A stretch of 46,760 bases of DNA from Neoroseomonas soli (GTDB taxonomy: Bacteria; Pseudomonadota; Alphaproteobacteria; Acetobacterales; Acetobacteraceae): contig NZ_JAAEDM010000032.1 of assembly GCF_018129065.1 (NCBI RefSeq), positions 1 to 46,760 on the forward strand, in the 5' to 3' direction. A program made the position numbers and the translations under genes. Under the pieces are notes generated by a model. That model searched no databases, was not told the origin of the DNA, and worked only from the letters and a program-made list of their open reading frames with translations. Of the stretch, positions 9,647 through 17,808 are shown in pieces (within the stretch, counting starts at the first letter, position 1; the number at the start of each line of letters is the position of its first letter).

Positions 9647-9914
9647 GGGTCTTCGGTCGCCTTGGTTCCTGCCGCCGGCTGGGGCCTGTCAGCCCATGCA
9701 CCGGAAGGCGAGTGTTAGTGTGCGCTGCACAAAATCGATCCGAAACTAAACCGGGTTGCGCGTCGGAGGGAAGCGCCCGCGGGGTGACGCTTCCGGGAAG
9801 CGGGCCCGGCGGCGCTTCCCGGCCGGGACCGGCGCACCCTAGACTGCGGCTCCCCGTCCGGCAGCGCCGGGGCCGGGCACTGCGGACATCGGCAGGGAAG
9901 AAGGGGCGCACGGC

Positions 9915-11153
9915 ATGAGGTTGCAGGGTTGGCTCTGGCGCCGAGGGGCGCCGGCGCGGTTGCTGGGCGCGTTCCTGGCTCTGCTGGCCCTGGCCGGCTG
10001 CGGCAGCATCCGGCGACTCGACCCCCCACCCGTGGCGGTGAGCGAGTCGGAGCCTGTCCTCGGCATCCCCAATGCACGGCTGTGGCTCGATTCGGGGGGC
10101 GACGCGCTGCTGCGCGAAGGGCGGCTGATGCAGGAGCGCCAGGTCGCCCTGCTGCCGCCCGGCCGGCGCGGCGCCTTGCCGCCGGCGAATTTCCTGGCCC
10201 TGTCCGGCGGCGGGGACAACGGCGCCTTCGGGGCGGGGCTGCTGGTGGGCTGGACGCAATCCGGCCAGCGGCCGTCCTTCGACCTCGTGACCGGCATTTC
10301 CGCTGGCGCGCTCATCGCCCCCTTCGCCTTCCTCGGCCCGGACTACGACCCGCAAGTGCGGGAGGTCTTCACCGAGGTCGCCCCGCGCGACCTCATGCTG
10401 ATGCGCGGGCGGATGCGCGCGGTGCTGTTCGGGGAGGCACTGGCCGACACCTCCCCCCTCTATCGCCTGATCGAACGCCACGTGAACGAGGAACTGATGG
10501 CCGCGATCGCGCGCGAATACGGCCGCGGGCGGCTGCTGCTGATCGGCACCACCAACCTCGACCTCGGCCGGCCGGTGTTCTGGAACATCGGCGCCATCGC
10601 GGCGAGCGGGCACCCCGATGCGCTCGAACTGTTCCGCCGCATCCTCCTCGCCTCCGCCTCCATCCCCGGGGCCTTCCCGCCGGTGCTGATCGACGTCGAG
10701 CACCAGGGCGCCCACTACCAGGAGATGCACGTGGATGGCGGGGCGTCGGTGCAGATGTTCCTCTGGCCCCCCGGCCTCGAGGTCCGCAACGCCGGTCGGC
10801 CGCGCGAACGCACCGCCTGGGTGGTGCGCAACGGCCGGATGGACGCGGAATGGGCGAGTACCAACCGCTCGATCCTGTCCATCGCCGGGCGGTCTGCGTC
10901 GACGCTGCTGCATTTCAGCGCGGCCAACGACATCGTCCGCATCTATCTGACGGCGCAGCGGGACGGGGTGCGGTTCCGGCTCGCCTATATCGATTCCGAC
11001 TTCCAGGCGCCGCGCAGCGAGCCCTTCGACACCGCCTTCATGCGCGCGCTCTTCGACCACGGCTACCGGCAGGGGCTGGCCGGCGGGCGCTGGCGGGACA
11101 CGCTGCGCCCGGTCGGCACCATCGAGCCGGCGAGGGAGGCGGCGGCACGCTGA
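9915..11153 (+). CDS. Patatin-like phospholipase lipoprotein
   Basis: A 412-residue patatin-domain protein with an N-terminal signal peptide and lipobox (LAGC, Cys29), so it should be a membrane lipoprotein facing the periplasm. Catalytic features are complete: the GGG loop near residue 98, Ser129 in GISAG, and Asp274 in VDGGAS. The substrate is likely a phospholipid or lysophospholipid; this is a family inference. An AAGGGG about ten bases upstream can serve as ribosome binding site. It is divergent from the cytosolic patatin at 8600-9646; the two share the catalytic plan but differ in targeting and in most of their sequence, so they do not look like a recent duplicate. Confidence 0.9.
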   Translation: MRLQGWLWRRGAPARLLGAFLALLALAGCGSIRRLDPPPVAVSESEPVLGIPNARLWLDSGGDALLREGRLMQERQVALLPPGRRGALPPANFLALSGGGDNGAFGAGLLVGWTQSGQRPSFDLVTGISAGALIAPFAFLGPDYDPQVREVFTEVAPRDLMLMRGRMRAVLFGEALADTSPLYRLIERHVNEELMAAIAREYGRGRLLLIGTTNLDLGRPVFWNIGAIAASGHPDALELFRRILLASASIPGAFPPVLIDVEHQGAHYQEMHVDGGASVQMFLWPPGLEVRNAGRPRERTAWVVRNGRMDAEWASTNRSILSIAGRSASTLLHFSAANDIVRIYLTAQRDGVRFRLAYIDSDFQAPRSEPFDTAFMRALFDHGYRQGLAGGRWRDTLRPVGTIEPAREAAAR

Positions 11154-11268
11154 TCGTTCCGCCCTGGCCTCCGCGGCGTTGCACAAGGACACCAAGGGTG
11201 ATTTCGCGCGACGCGGCACCCGGGTCTAAGAGAACCGCGCTCCGTATCGCGTGAGGCTTCGAGGAATC

Positions 11269-12417
11269 ATGACCGCCCCCATCGCGCTGTTCGACGTGAA
11301 GGCCCAGCAGGCGCTGATCCGTCCCGAGCTGGATCGCCGCATCGCCGCGGTGCTCGATTCCGGCCGCTTCATCAACGGGCCGGAGGTGACGGAACTCGAG
11401 GAGAAGCTCGCCGCCTTCGCCGGCTGCGCCCATGCGGTCGGCGTCTCCTCCGGCACCGATGCGCTGCAGATCGCGATGATGGCCGAGGGCATCGGCCGCG
11501 GCGACGCGGTCTTCCTGCCGGCCTTCACCTACACCGCGACCGCCGAGGTGCCGCTGGTGCTGGGCGCCACGCCGGTCTTCGTGGACGTGGACGCCGAGAC
11601 CTTCAACATCGACATCGCCGACCTCGAGCGCCGCATCGCCGCGGTGAAGAAGGACGGGCGGCTGAAGCCGCGCGCGGTGGTGGGCGTGGACCTGTTTGGC
11701 CTGCCCGCCGACTGGCCGGCGATCGAGGCGATCTGCGCGCGGGAGGCGATGTTCGCCCTGGACGACGCGGCGCAGGCCTTCGGCGCGGCGCTGAACGGCA
11801 GGCGGCTGGGCCGCTGGGGCGGGGCGGCGGCGCTGTCCTTCTACCCGACCAAGACGCTCGGGGCCTATGGCGACGGCGGCGCGCTGCTGACCGACGACCC
11901 GCACCGGGCCGAACTGTTCCGCATGCTGCGCACCCATGGCGAGGGCCGCACGCGCTACGAGGTGGAGCGCACCGGCATGAACGGCCGGCTCGACACGCTG
12001 CAGGCGACCATCCTCTGCGCCAAGATGGGCCTGTTCGAGGGCGAGCTCGCCCAGCGGCACCGGATCGGCGCGGCCTATGACGCGGCGCTGGCCGGGAAGG
12101 TGGGCGTACAGGTGGCGCAGCCGGGGGCGGAAAGCGCCCGCGGCCTCTACACGATCCGCCTGCCGGATGCCGCAACGCGCGCGCGGGTGCAGCAGGCGCT
12201 GGCGGCGCAGCAGATCGGCTGCGGCATCTACTACCCGAAGCCGCTGCACCATCAGCCGGCCTATGCGGCGCAGCACGCCGGCGCGGTCGCCGGCGGCCCG
12301 GCGCCGCTGCCGGTCAGCGAGGCGCTGTGCAACCAGGTCCTGTCCCTGCCCATGCACCCCTACATGACCGAGGCGGATGCGCAGCGCGTCGCGGCGGCGG
12401 TGACCGCGGCGGTGTGA
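11269..12417 (+). CDS. DegT/DnrJ/EryC1/StrS-family sugar aminotransferase
   Basis: A 382-residue PLP-dependent aminotransferase that would aminate a nucleotide-linked keto-sugar, as in surface polysaccharide or glycoconjugate pathways. Conserved blocks include SGRFINGPEV, GVSSGTDALQIA, PAFTYTATAE, the aspartate in LDDAAQAFGA, and the Schiff-base lysine 195 in FYPTKTLGAYGDGGA. The FIN-GPEV/ALQIA pattern resembles WbpE-type enzymes that make 3-amino sugars of uronic acids; that specificity is tentative. The open frame begins at a GTG at 11251, but the ATG at 11269 has GAGG seven bases upstream and is preferred. It stands alone, without other nucleotide-sugar genes nearby. Confidence 0.9.
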   Translation: MTAPIALFDVKAQQALIRPELDRRIAAVLDSGRFINGPEVTELEEKLAAFAGCAHAVGVSSGTDALQIAMMAEGIGRGDAVFLPAFTYTATAEVPLVLGATPVFVDVDAETFNIDIADLERRIAAVKKDGRLKPRAVVGVDLFGLPADWPAIEAICAREAMFALDDAAQAFGAALNGRRLGRWGGAAALSFYPTKTLGAYGDGGALLTDDPHRAELFRMLRTHGEGRTRYEVERTGMNGRLDTLQATILCAKMGLFEGELAQRHRIGAAYDAALAGKVGVQVAQPGAESARGLYTIRLPDAATRARVQQALAAQQIGCGIYYPKPLHHQPAYAAQHAGAVAGGPAPLPVSEALCNQVLSLPMHPYMTEADAQRVAAAVTAAV

Positions 12418-12545
12418 CGACGGCGCCGGCCATGTCGCGGCGATCGATGCGGCGGCATCGAGATATCCGGACGATCGCCGCACGGAACGGTTGAAACCAC
12501 GCCCTTCGCGGCGCCACCATGCGGCATCGAGCCGAGGAGGCGCCG

Positions 12546-13268
12546 ATGCGCCGCAGGTCCTTTCTCGCCGCGGCCGGGGCCGCGGCGGTGCCGGCATTCC
12601 GCTCCGCCCGTGCGGAGGAAGCCGTGGACGTCGCCCTTGTCCTGGCCGTGGACGTCTCCCGCTCCATCGACGAGGACGAGGCCAGGCTGCAGCGCGAAGG
12701 CTACCGCCTTGCAGTTGCCGACCCCGTCGTGCTGGCGGCCATCCGCAGCGGACAGGTCGGGGCGATCGGCATCGCCTATGTCGAATGGGCCGGCATCGAG
12801 TACCAGCGCACCGTCATCCCCTGGCGGCGGATCGCGGCGCAGGCCGATGCCGACGCCTGGGCGGCGGCACTGGCCGAGGCGCCGCGCGCCTCGCTGTCCT
12901 GGACCTCCATCTCCGGCGGCATCCGCCATTCCATGGGCCTGCTCGATGAATGCCCGTGGGAGGCGACGCGCCGCGTCATCGACGTCTCGGGTGACGGCGT
13001 GAACAATTCCGGACCGCCGGCCGACCTGGTGCGCGATGCCGCGGTGGCCGAGGGCATCGTCATCAACGGGCTGCCGATCATCAACGACCGCCCGACCTTC
13101 GGGCGGCTGCCGCCGGTGCCGCTCGACGACTACTACCGGGAGAACGTGATCGGCGGCGACGGCGCCTTCATGATCGTCGCCGAGGATTTCGAGAGCTTCG
13201 GCGTCGCCGTGAAGCGCAAGCTGATCCAGGAAGTCGCGGGGTTGGCGCGGGGCGCTATTCCCGCCTGA
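12546..13268 (+). CDS. DUF1194 (VWA-like) exported protein
   Basis: A 240-residue protein of the DUF1194 family, which has a von Willebrand factor A-like fold. The N-terminus RRRSFLAAAGAAA looks like a Tat or Sec signal peptide ending near the AXA at residues 21-23. The MIDAS metal motif DxSxS is present as DVSRSID, followed by DVSGDGVNNSG, a second characteristic block. The function of the family is unknown; metal-dependent binding in the periplasm is a reasonable inference. The start at 12546 follows GAGGAGG at seven bases and is preferred over the in-frame ATG at 12519. Its 3' end overlaps the end of the convergent small lipoprotein gene by 14 bases. Confidence 0.85.
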   Translation: MRRRSFLAAAGAAAVPAFRSARAEEAVDVALVLAVDVSRSIDEDEARLQREGYRLAVADPVVLAAIRSGQVGAIGIAYVEWAGIEYQRTVIPWRRIAAQADADAWAAALAEAPRASLSWTSISGGIRHSMGLLDECPWEATRRVIDVSGDGVNNSGPPADLVRDAAVAEGIVINGLPIINDRPTFGRLPPVPLDDYYRENVIGGDGAFMIVAEDFESFGVAVKRKLIQEVAGLARGAIPA

Positions 13269-13674
13269 CCTCGTTGGTGTCCACCAGCCGCAGGCATCCC
13301 TGCACGACCGGCGCGCAGGCCGAGTTCTGCGACATCGGCAGGTCCGAGGCCGCCGAGTAGCCGATGCGCGTCACCTTGCCGTCCACCAGTTGGAAGGTGA
13401 CGCGGCAACTCGACCCGGCCGAGACGCTGAGCGAGCCGCCGATCACCGGCACCGGCGCCGAGACGCCGGCGGCCGGGGGGGTGCGGTCATAGGTCCAGAA
13501 CTCCCCGCCGGCCGACTGGGCCGTGAGGTTCGGCACCCCCGCGCAGAGGCGCAGGTCGTCCGCGCGCAGCCCGACCAGGCGCTCGCGCCCGTCCTCGGCC
13601 ACGGCGGAATCACGTGCCGAACAGGCGCCGAGGGCCAGTGCGGACGGCAGCAGCCATGCGAATGCGAGGCGCAT
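13255..13674 (-). CDS. Small lipoprotein, BamE/SmpA-like layout
   Basis: A 139-residue predicted lipoprotein with signal peptide and lipobox LGAC at residue 18. The mature part holds GLRADDLRLCAGVPN, a tryptophan-tyrosine pair in EFWTYDR, and a beta-rich end, SCRVTFQLVDGKVTRIGY. The DLRLCAGVP...WTY...F-DGKV pattern resembles the small alpha-beta fold of SmpA/BamE-type proteins, though the similarity is too weak to call it BamE. A second cysteine pair may form a disulphide in the periplasm. Its ATG overlaps the stop of the DUF3775 gene by one base (TGATG), so the two form a coupled unit; its 3' end overlaps the convergent DUF1194 gene. Confidence 0.75.
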   Translation of the reverse strand: MRLAFAWLLPSALALGACSARDSAVAEDGRERLVGLRADDLRLCAGVPNLTAQSAGGEFWTYDRTPPAAGVSAPVPVIGGSLSVSAGSSCRVTFQLVDGKVTRIGYSAASDLPMSQNSACAPVVQGCLRLVDTNEVRRE

Positions 13675-14096
13675 CACGACCCGTCCGCATCCTCCAGCGA
13701 AAGTCCGAGTTCGGAGAGGCCTTCCTCGATCATGTCGCCCAGCATGTCGATGCCGAGCAGGTATTCGGCGGTGTCGCGCACGTTGCGTTCCTTCGCCAGT
13801 GTGCGGGCCTCGCTCCATTCCGCGCCCGAGTAGTCGCCGCGGCCGATCCAGGCCAGCGCGATGAGGGAGGCCTGCTCGTCCTCATTGAGGTCGCCGATGA
13901 AGGCGCGCAGCGCGTCCTCATCCATGTTCTCGTCGTCCTCGGCATCGAGGCCTTCATCGTCCTCATCCTCGCGCGCCAGGGCGCCGCTTTCCTCGCCTTC
14001 CTGCACGGCGCGCGCGGCATCCACGATGGCTGCGACTGCCTCGAGGCTTATTCCGAGGTCGAATCCCTCATCGTCCTTACGGTCGCGCGCGGCCAT
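13674..14096 (-). CDS. DUF3775 domain protein
   Basis: A 140-residue acidic cytosolic protein. The C-terminal part (roughly residues 60-130) matches the DUF3775 pattern: LRAFIGDLNEDEQASLIALAWIGRGDY, then ARTLAKERNVRDTAEYLLGIDMLGDMIEEGL. The N-terminal part is highly acidic (runs of Asp and Glu) and probably disordered. Function is unknown for the family. The ATG at 14096 is preceded by AGGAGTGAGG and is preferred over the upstream in-frame ATG at 14132. It is the first gene of a two-gene minus-strand unit with the small lipoprotein. Confidence 0.8.
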   Translation of the reverse strand: MAARDRKDDEGFDLGISLEAVAAIVDAARAVQEGEESGALAREDEDDEGLDAEDDENMDEDALRAFIGDLNEDEQASLIALAWIGRGDYSGAEWSEARTLAKERNVRDTAEYLLGIDMLGDMIEEGLSELGLSLEDADGS

Positions 14097-14326
14097 TGTC
14101 CTCACTCCTGCATCACGGACGGCGGCAATCAAGCATGGGCGGGCGGGGGCTTGCCACCCCCGGCAAGGCGCGATTCACGCGGCCCAGGCCGGCGCGAAGG
14201 CCGGGATCATCGGCTTGGGCAGGGCGGCGATGGCGGCGAGGTTCTCCCGCTGGCCTTCCGGCCGCGCCTGCTTCCGGTCGGCAGCGACGAGATTACCCTG
14301 CGCCGGAAGCCGCGCGAGCGTCACCT

Positions 14327-14356
14327 GCATCCGCATCCGCATCTGCATCTGCATCT
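14327..14356. repeat. Hexanucleotide tandem repeat (GCATCY x5)
   Basis: Two GCATCC units are followed by three GCATCT units and a partial sixth. The run lies 230 bases upstream of the DUF3775 start and is in no assigned gene. Such runs can change copy number by slippage. Confidence 0.8.
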
Positions 14357-14478
14357 GCACCGGCGTCGCGCCGCGCTTCGCGGTGATGCGGCGGGTCGGC
14401 CAGATGCCTGGAGCGGCTTCCGTTCGCCCGGGCTCACGAACACCGCTCCAGGTCCTTAGCTTTCGTGAGCATCGTCAT

Positions 14479-14504
14479 CCGATCGGGTGATTCCACCTGG
14501 TCGG
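14479..14504. repeat. Palindromic element with central GATTCCA
   Basis: The imperfect palindrome CCGATCGGGTG-ATTC-CACCTGGTCGG shares GAGCATC upstream and the core GATTCCA with the dispersed repeat at 14566-14642, so it may be a diverged copy. Similar palindromes are common between genes in alphaproteobacteria. Confidence 0.5.
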
Positions 14505-14565
14505 CATCTGCCCGAGGCCGAGGCGCAGGATGTGCAGCCGTGGGGGCGAGAGCGATGTCCACATC

Positions 14566-14642
14566 GGCGGAAACCGGTCTCGCCGTGTTTGAGCGAGCAT
14601 CTTCACGCTGCGGCCGATTCCAGTCGTATGCGATCCGCTCTA
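14566..14642 (+). repeat. Dispersed repeat C, copy 1
   Basis: About 77 bases matching, in inverted orientation, the sequence at 27091-27168. Shared blocks are GCGAGCATCTTCACGC, GGCCGATTCCAG and GCGATC-GCTCTA, with diverged spacers. It ends 14 bases beyond the stop of the WD40 gene. Confidence 0.75.
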
Positions 14643-14656
14643 CAGGACCGGGACGG

Positions 14657-15688
14657 TCATCGCTTCGAGAGGTCCACGATCCCGGCGAAGCCGTTCTCGG
14701 CCCCGAAGGCGAGGTGCGTTCCGGCCGCATTCCAGGCCAGGGCCGAGATGGCCGATCCGCGCGGCGCCGCCACGGGCACGACGCGACCGGAGGCGACCTC
14801 GGCCATCAGCACCAGCCCGTCGCCGAAGCCCGCGGCGACCACCTCCTGCTGCGGATGGCAGGCGACCATGGTGCAGAGCACGCCGTCCCCGCCGGCCAGT
14901 TCGGTCGGCGCCTTGCCCATCGGCCCACCGCCGAAGAAGGGCCAGAGCACGACGCAGTCGGCCCCCGCCGTCGCCAACCACCGCCCCTTGGCGGTGAAGC
15001 CGAGCGACTTGGTCTTGGACGGATACCCCGCCATGCGCATGTGCTGCCCGTCGGCCAGCCGCCAGCCATGCAGCGTGTTCTCCTGCATGGTGGTGACGAC
15101 ATGCGTGCCGTCCGGGCTGATCACCACGCCGGTGTGGCTGCCCTTCCATTCCAGCACGCGCGGGGTGCCTTCCTTCGCCGCGACGAACCACAGCGAGGCG
15201 CCGTTGTAATGGCTGGCGGCGATGCGCTTGCCCTTGCCGTCGAAGGCAATGCCGGTCACCGAGGTCGGATGCGCGAGCGATTTCAGCGCCGCGCCCTTGC
15301 CGTCCAGGACATGCACGGCCTTGCCCACCGCGACGGCGCGCAGGCCGGATTCGTGGGAGGTGACCCGCTCCACCCACTTGCTGCCGTACTTCGCGAGCTC
15401 GGTCGCGGTGCCATCGGGCGCGATGCGCATCAGCCGCCCATCGTCGCCGCCCGTGAGGACGCCATCCTTCGCGTCGGGGGCGATGGCGAGGCAGGCGCCG
15501 TCATGCGCCGCGACGCTGCGCCATTCCGCGCGCAGGTCGCCGGGGGTCGCGATGCGCACCGTGCCGTCGCCAAGGGCGAAGGCGCAGGAACCGCCCTCCC
15601 GCCCGAAGGCGACGCCGACGACCCAGGCGCCGAGATCCTCCGCATGGCCGCGGGATTCGAGGAGAAAGTCCGATTCGGTCGCACTCAT
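14657..15688 (-). CDS. WD40 repeat protein
   Basis: A 343-residue soluble protein made of degenerate WD40 blades, expected to fold as a beta-propeller and act as a protein-binding platform. Blade-like strands recur, for example VVGVAFGREGGSCAFALGDGTVRIA, GACLAIAPDAKDGVLTGGDDGRLMRI, GVVISPDGTHVVTTMQENTLHGWRL and SALAWNAAGTHLAFGAENGFAGIVDL; seven blades fit the length. No signal peptide is present. The open frame extends to 15799, but that part is repeat DNA, and the ATG at 15688 begins the conserved protein. It lies 3' of the CobW-type GTPase in the same direction, separated by 295 bases of inverted repeats. A role in the same pathway as the GTPase is an inference from position. Confidence 0.82.
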   Translation of the reverse strand: MSATESDFLLESRGHAEDLGAWVVGVAFGREGGSCAFALGDGTVRIATPGDLRAEWRSVAAHDGACLAIAPDAKDGVLTGGDDGRLMRIAPDGTATELAKYGSKWVERVTSHESGLRAVAVGKAVHVLDGKGAALKSLAHPTSVTGIAFDGKGKRIAASHYNGASLWFVAAKEGTPRVLEWKGSHTGVVISPDGTHVVTTMQENTLHGWRLADGQHMRMAGYPSKTKSLGFTAKGRWLATAGADCVVLWPFFGGGPMGKAPTELAGGDGVLCTMVACHPQQEVVAAGFGDGLVLMAEVASGRVVPVAAPRGSAISALAWNAAGTHLAFGAENGFAGIVDLSKR

Positions 15689-15769
15689 CGCAGTGTCCGG
15701 GTCCGTGTCCTGGTGCGTGTATGGGGCTTCGGCGGCGCGGTGGCCATGGCCAGGGGCGCGGCAGCGAGG

Positions 15770-15976
15770 GGGCGCCGCCCCCTCGCGCTCCCCCGCCAAA
15801 GGCCGAAAGGCCTTTGGAAACCATTTTCAATCGGGGTGGACAGGGAGGGGGCGTCAATGGCGAGCCGGTGATCGCTGGCATTTCATGCCCCCTCCCTGTC
15901 CACCCCGATCAAATCGAGGGTTCCGAGGGCCTTAAGCCCTCGGCGGGTGGGGTTCGGGGAGGGCAGGGCCCTCCCC
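15770..15976. repeat. Composite of two opposed hairpin repeats around a 23-bp perfect inverted repeat
   Basis: Three parts lie between the CobW stop and the WD40 start. On the plus strand, 15770-15822 is a B-type element with a 9-bp stem closed by a GAAA tetraloop (15796-15817). Positions 15830-15852 and 15887-15909 form a perfect 23-bp inverted repeat with a 34-base loop. On the minus strand, 15910-15976 has the same two-hairpin plan and GGAACC end but different stem sequence. The transcript could fold into a very stable structure and separate expression of the two genes. Confidence 0.75.
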
Positions 15977-15983
15977 GTGCACG

Positions 15984-17030
15984 TCATGCCGGGGGCGGGC
16001 TCCAGCGCGCGATCTCAGCCTCGATCTTCGCCTCGTCCTCACCCGCCTGGCAGGCCTCGAAGCCCTTCCGCAGCCAGGGCCGGTTCAGGTCGCGGCCGAT
16101 GAAGACGATCTTCGACTTCCTCGGGTCGCCTTCCTTCACCTCGCCGATGAAGTCGCCATCGGCGATCATGTGGACCGCCTGGAAGGCGAAGCGGCGGCTG
16201 TCGCCCTCATAGTAGAGGATCCCCTTGGTGCGCAGCAGGTCCTGGCCCTTCGACGCCAGAACCTGCGTGATCCAGGCGTTGAAGCGTTCCGGGTCGACCG
16301 GCTTCTCGACCTCGAAGGACACGCTGTTCACCGCGGAATCATGCTCGTGGTGGTCCTCGCCGGAGAGGAATTCCGGCTCGCGCTCCAGGACGCGGGCGAG
16401 GTTGAACGCATCGCGCCCGACCACGGCGTCGATCGGCACGTCGGACTTGGTCGCGCGGCGGATCTCGGCATAGGGGTTGACGGCGCGGATGCGGCGCTCG
16501 ACCTCGGACGCCTCATCGGGCGTCACCAGGTCCATCTTGTTGAGCACGATGACGTCGGCGAAGGCGATCTGCTCCTGCGCCTCGCTGCTGTCGGACAGGC
16601 GCGCGGGCAGGTGTTTCGCGTCCACGACCGTGACGATGGCATCGAGCTTCGTCGCGCGCTTGACGTCCTCGTCCACGAAGAAGGTCTGCGCGACGGGGGC
16701 GGGATCGGCGAGGCCGGTCGTCTCGACGATGATGCCGTCGAAGCGGTCGCGGCGCTTCATCAGCGCGCCGAGGATGCGGATCAGGTCGCCGCGCACGGTG
16801 CAGCAGATGCAGCCGTTGTTCATCTCGAACACTTCCTCGTCCGCATCGACGACGAGGTCGTTGTCCACGCCGAGCTCACCGAACTCGTTGATGACCACGG
16901 CGAACTTCTTGCCGTGGTTCTCGGTCAGGATGCGGTTGAGCAGCGTGGTCTTTCCGGCGCCGAGGTAGCCGGTCAGCACGGTGACGGGCACGGGCTCGCG
17001 GCCAAGGGGGGGCTGCGTGGTTTCGCTCAC
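15984..17030 (-). CDS. CobW/COG0523-family GTPase (metallochaperone type)
   Basis: A 348-residue G3E GTPase of the COG0523 group, whose members insert or deliver metals, often zinc or cobalt. The Walker A motif GYLGAGKTT is at residues 21-29, the metal-binding CxCC motif at 74-77 (CICC), the Walker B-like ETTGLADP follows, and NKMD gives base recognition. A His-rich stretch (EDHHEHD) and a C-terminal CobW domain complete it. The GTG at 17030 overlaps the stop of the upstream receiver-like gene (GTGA), which fixes the start better than the upstream in-frame ATG. No zinc transporter or Zur gene is nearby, so the metal is uncertain; no Zur box was recognised. Confidence 0.9.
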   Translation of the reverse strand: MSETTQPPLGREPVPVTVLTGYLGAGKTTLLNRILTENHGKKFAVVINEFGELGVDNDLVVDADEEVFEMNNGCICCTVRGDLIRILGALMKRRDRFDGIIVETTGLADPAPVAQTFFVDEDVKRATKLDAIVTVVDAKHLPARLSDSSEAQEQIAFADVIVLNKMDLVTPDEASEVERRIRAVNPYAEIRRATKSDVPIDAVVGRDAFNLARVLEREPEFLSGEDHHEHDSAVNSVSFEVEKPVDPERFNAWITQVLASKGQDLLRTKGILYYEGDSRRFAFQAVHMIADGDFIGEVKEGDPRKSKIVFIGRDLNRPWLRKGFEACQAGEDEAKIEAEIARWSPPPA

Positions 17031-17800
17031 GGGGAGTCTCCAGGCGGTGTGTCGCTTGCCGCCCATATGGGGTCTTGGGCGGCCGCGGTCATCCTGTCCT
17101 TGCGCAGCGCCACCCGGGCGGCCACGACGGCGGACATCAGCGGGTAGAGGAAGCGACGGCCGGCATCGGCATTCTCCACCAGGCGCCGGGCGGCGGCGGC
17201 GGCGGCAATGGCACCGACATCTTCCAGCGCGGCCGCGATTTCCGTTCCCGCGGCGACATAGTCGCCCGCGCCCCCGCCCTCGGTGAAGAGGGCAGCGAGC
17301 AGGCGGCCCGGGGCATCCATCGCGGCGTCGTCAAGCCCGGCGAGAGCTGCGGGACCATGCAGGCGGCGCAGCGCCGCCCGCCGCTCGGGGTCCAGCGGCG
17401 GCGGCGGCGTGCGGTCCCGGGCGGCCTGGCGGAGCGCCTCCCCCAAGGCTTCGGCCTCGAAGGGGCGGGTGAGAAGGACGTCGAAGCCGGCGTCCAGGGC
17501 CTCGTCCTCCTCTCCCCGGCGCAGGCCGGTGGTGGTGCCGACCAGCGGCAGGTCGGCCTGCGGCGGCAGGCGGTCCCGCAATCGCTGGGCGGCGTCCTTG
17601 CCGTCGAAGCCATCCGCGGTGAAGGCCATGACGACGGCATCGACCTCCTCGCGCAGCAGCAGGTCCTCCGCCGTGTCCCAGTCCGATACGGGCAGGACCT
17701 CGTGGCCCTGCTCCTCCAGCATGGCGATGACGGTGACCCGCGTGCCGGGCAGCGGGTCCACCAGCAGCACGCGCAGCGCCTGCGCTTCCTCCTCGGCCAT
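17027..17800 (-). CDS. Degenerate receiver-domain protein
   Basis: A 257-residue protein whose first 120 residues follow the response-regulator receiver pattern: [11 protein letters not shown] with one acidic-pocket Asp, [26 protein letters not shown] and [11 protein letters not shown]. The usual phosphoacceptor is missing: the strand reads [14 protein letters not shown], with Ala59 at the expected Asp, and the switch lysine is Arg. It therefore probably does not accept phosphate in the normal way. The C-terminal half is helical, Ala-rich and shaped like an Hpt-type bundle, but no active His was recognised. It starts eight bases after the aminotransferase stop and overlaps the CobW gene by GTGA, so it belongs to one transcript with both. 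Confidence 0.75.
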   Translation of the reverse strand: MAEEEAQALRVLLVDPLPGTRVTVIAMLEEQGHEVLPVSDWDTAEDLLLREEVDAVVMAFTADGFDGKDAAQRLRDRLPPQADLPLVGTTTGLRRGEEDEALDAGFDVLLTRPFEAEALGEALRQAARDRTPPPPLDPERRAALRRLHGPAALAGLDDAAMDAPGRLLAALFTEGGGAGDYVAAGTEIAAALEDVGAIAAAAAARRLVENADAGRRFLYPLMSAVVAARVALRKDRMTAAAQDPIWAASDTPPGDSP

Positions 17801-17808
17801 GGCCGGGG

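Larger units (their letters stand above)
14097..14656. other. 560-base gene-poor stretch with clustered repeat remnants
   Basis: No convincing gene is seen between the DUF3775 start and the WD40 stop. The stretch holds a GC-rich hairpin near 14133-14160, five hexamer repeats (14327-14356), a 10-bp perfect inverted repeat (14407-14416 with 14443-14452), a palindrome (14479-14504) and one copy of a longer dispersed repeat (14566-14642). A 61-codon minus-strand frame at 14175-14360 begins with the hexamers, encodes Met-Gln/Met-Arg dipeptides and has no ribosome binding site. Confidence 0.6.

Noticed and set aside
8600-11153. Patatin genes as effectors of an anti-phage system (CBASS-type)
   Set aside because: No nucleotide cyclase, ubiquitin-like gene or other defence partner lies nearby, and one patatin is a lipoprotein.
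14327-14356. Hexamer repeats as a CRISPR array
   Set aside because: The units are six bases with no spacers, and no cas gene is present.
14175-14360. A 61-codon minus-strand frame beginning with Met-Gln/Met-Arg dipeptides
   Set aside because: It begins within the hexamer repeat, has no ribosome binding site and no recognisable domain.
14657-15799. Longer WD40 frame starting at 15799
   Set aside because: The extra N-terminal 37 residues are coded by hairpin repeat DNA, and the conserved protein starts at 15688. Unlike the two coding A elements, no signal peptide is restored by removing it.
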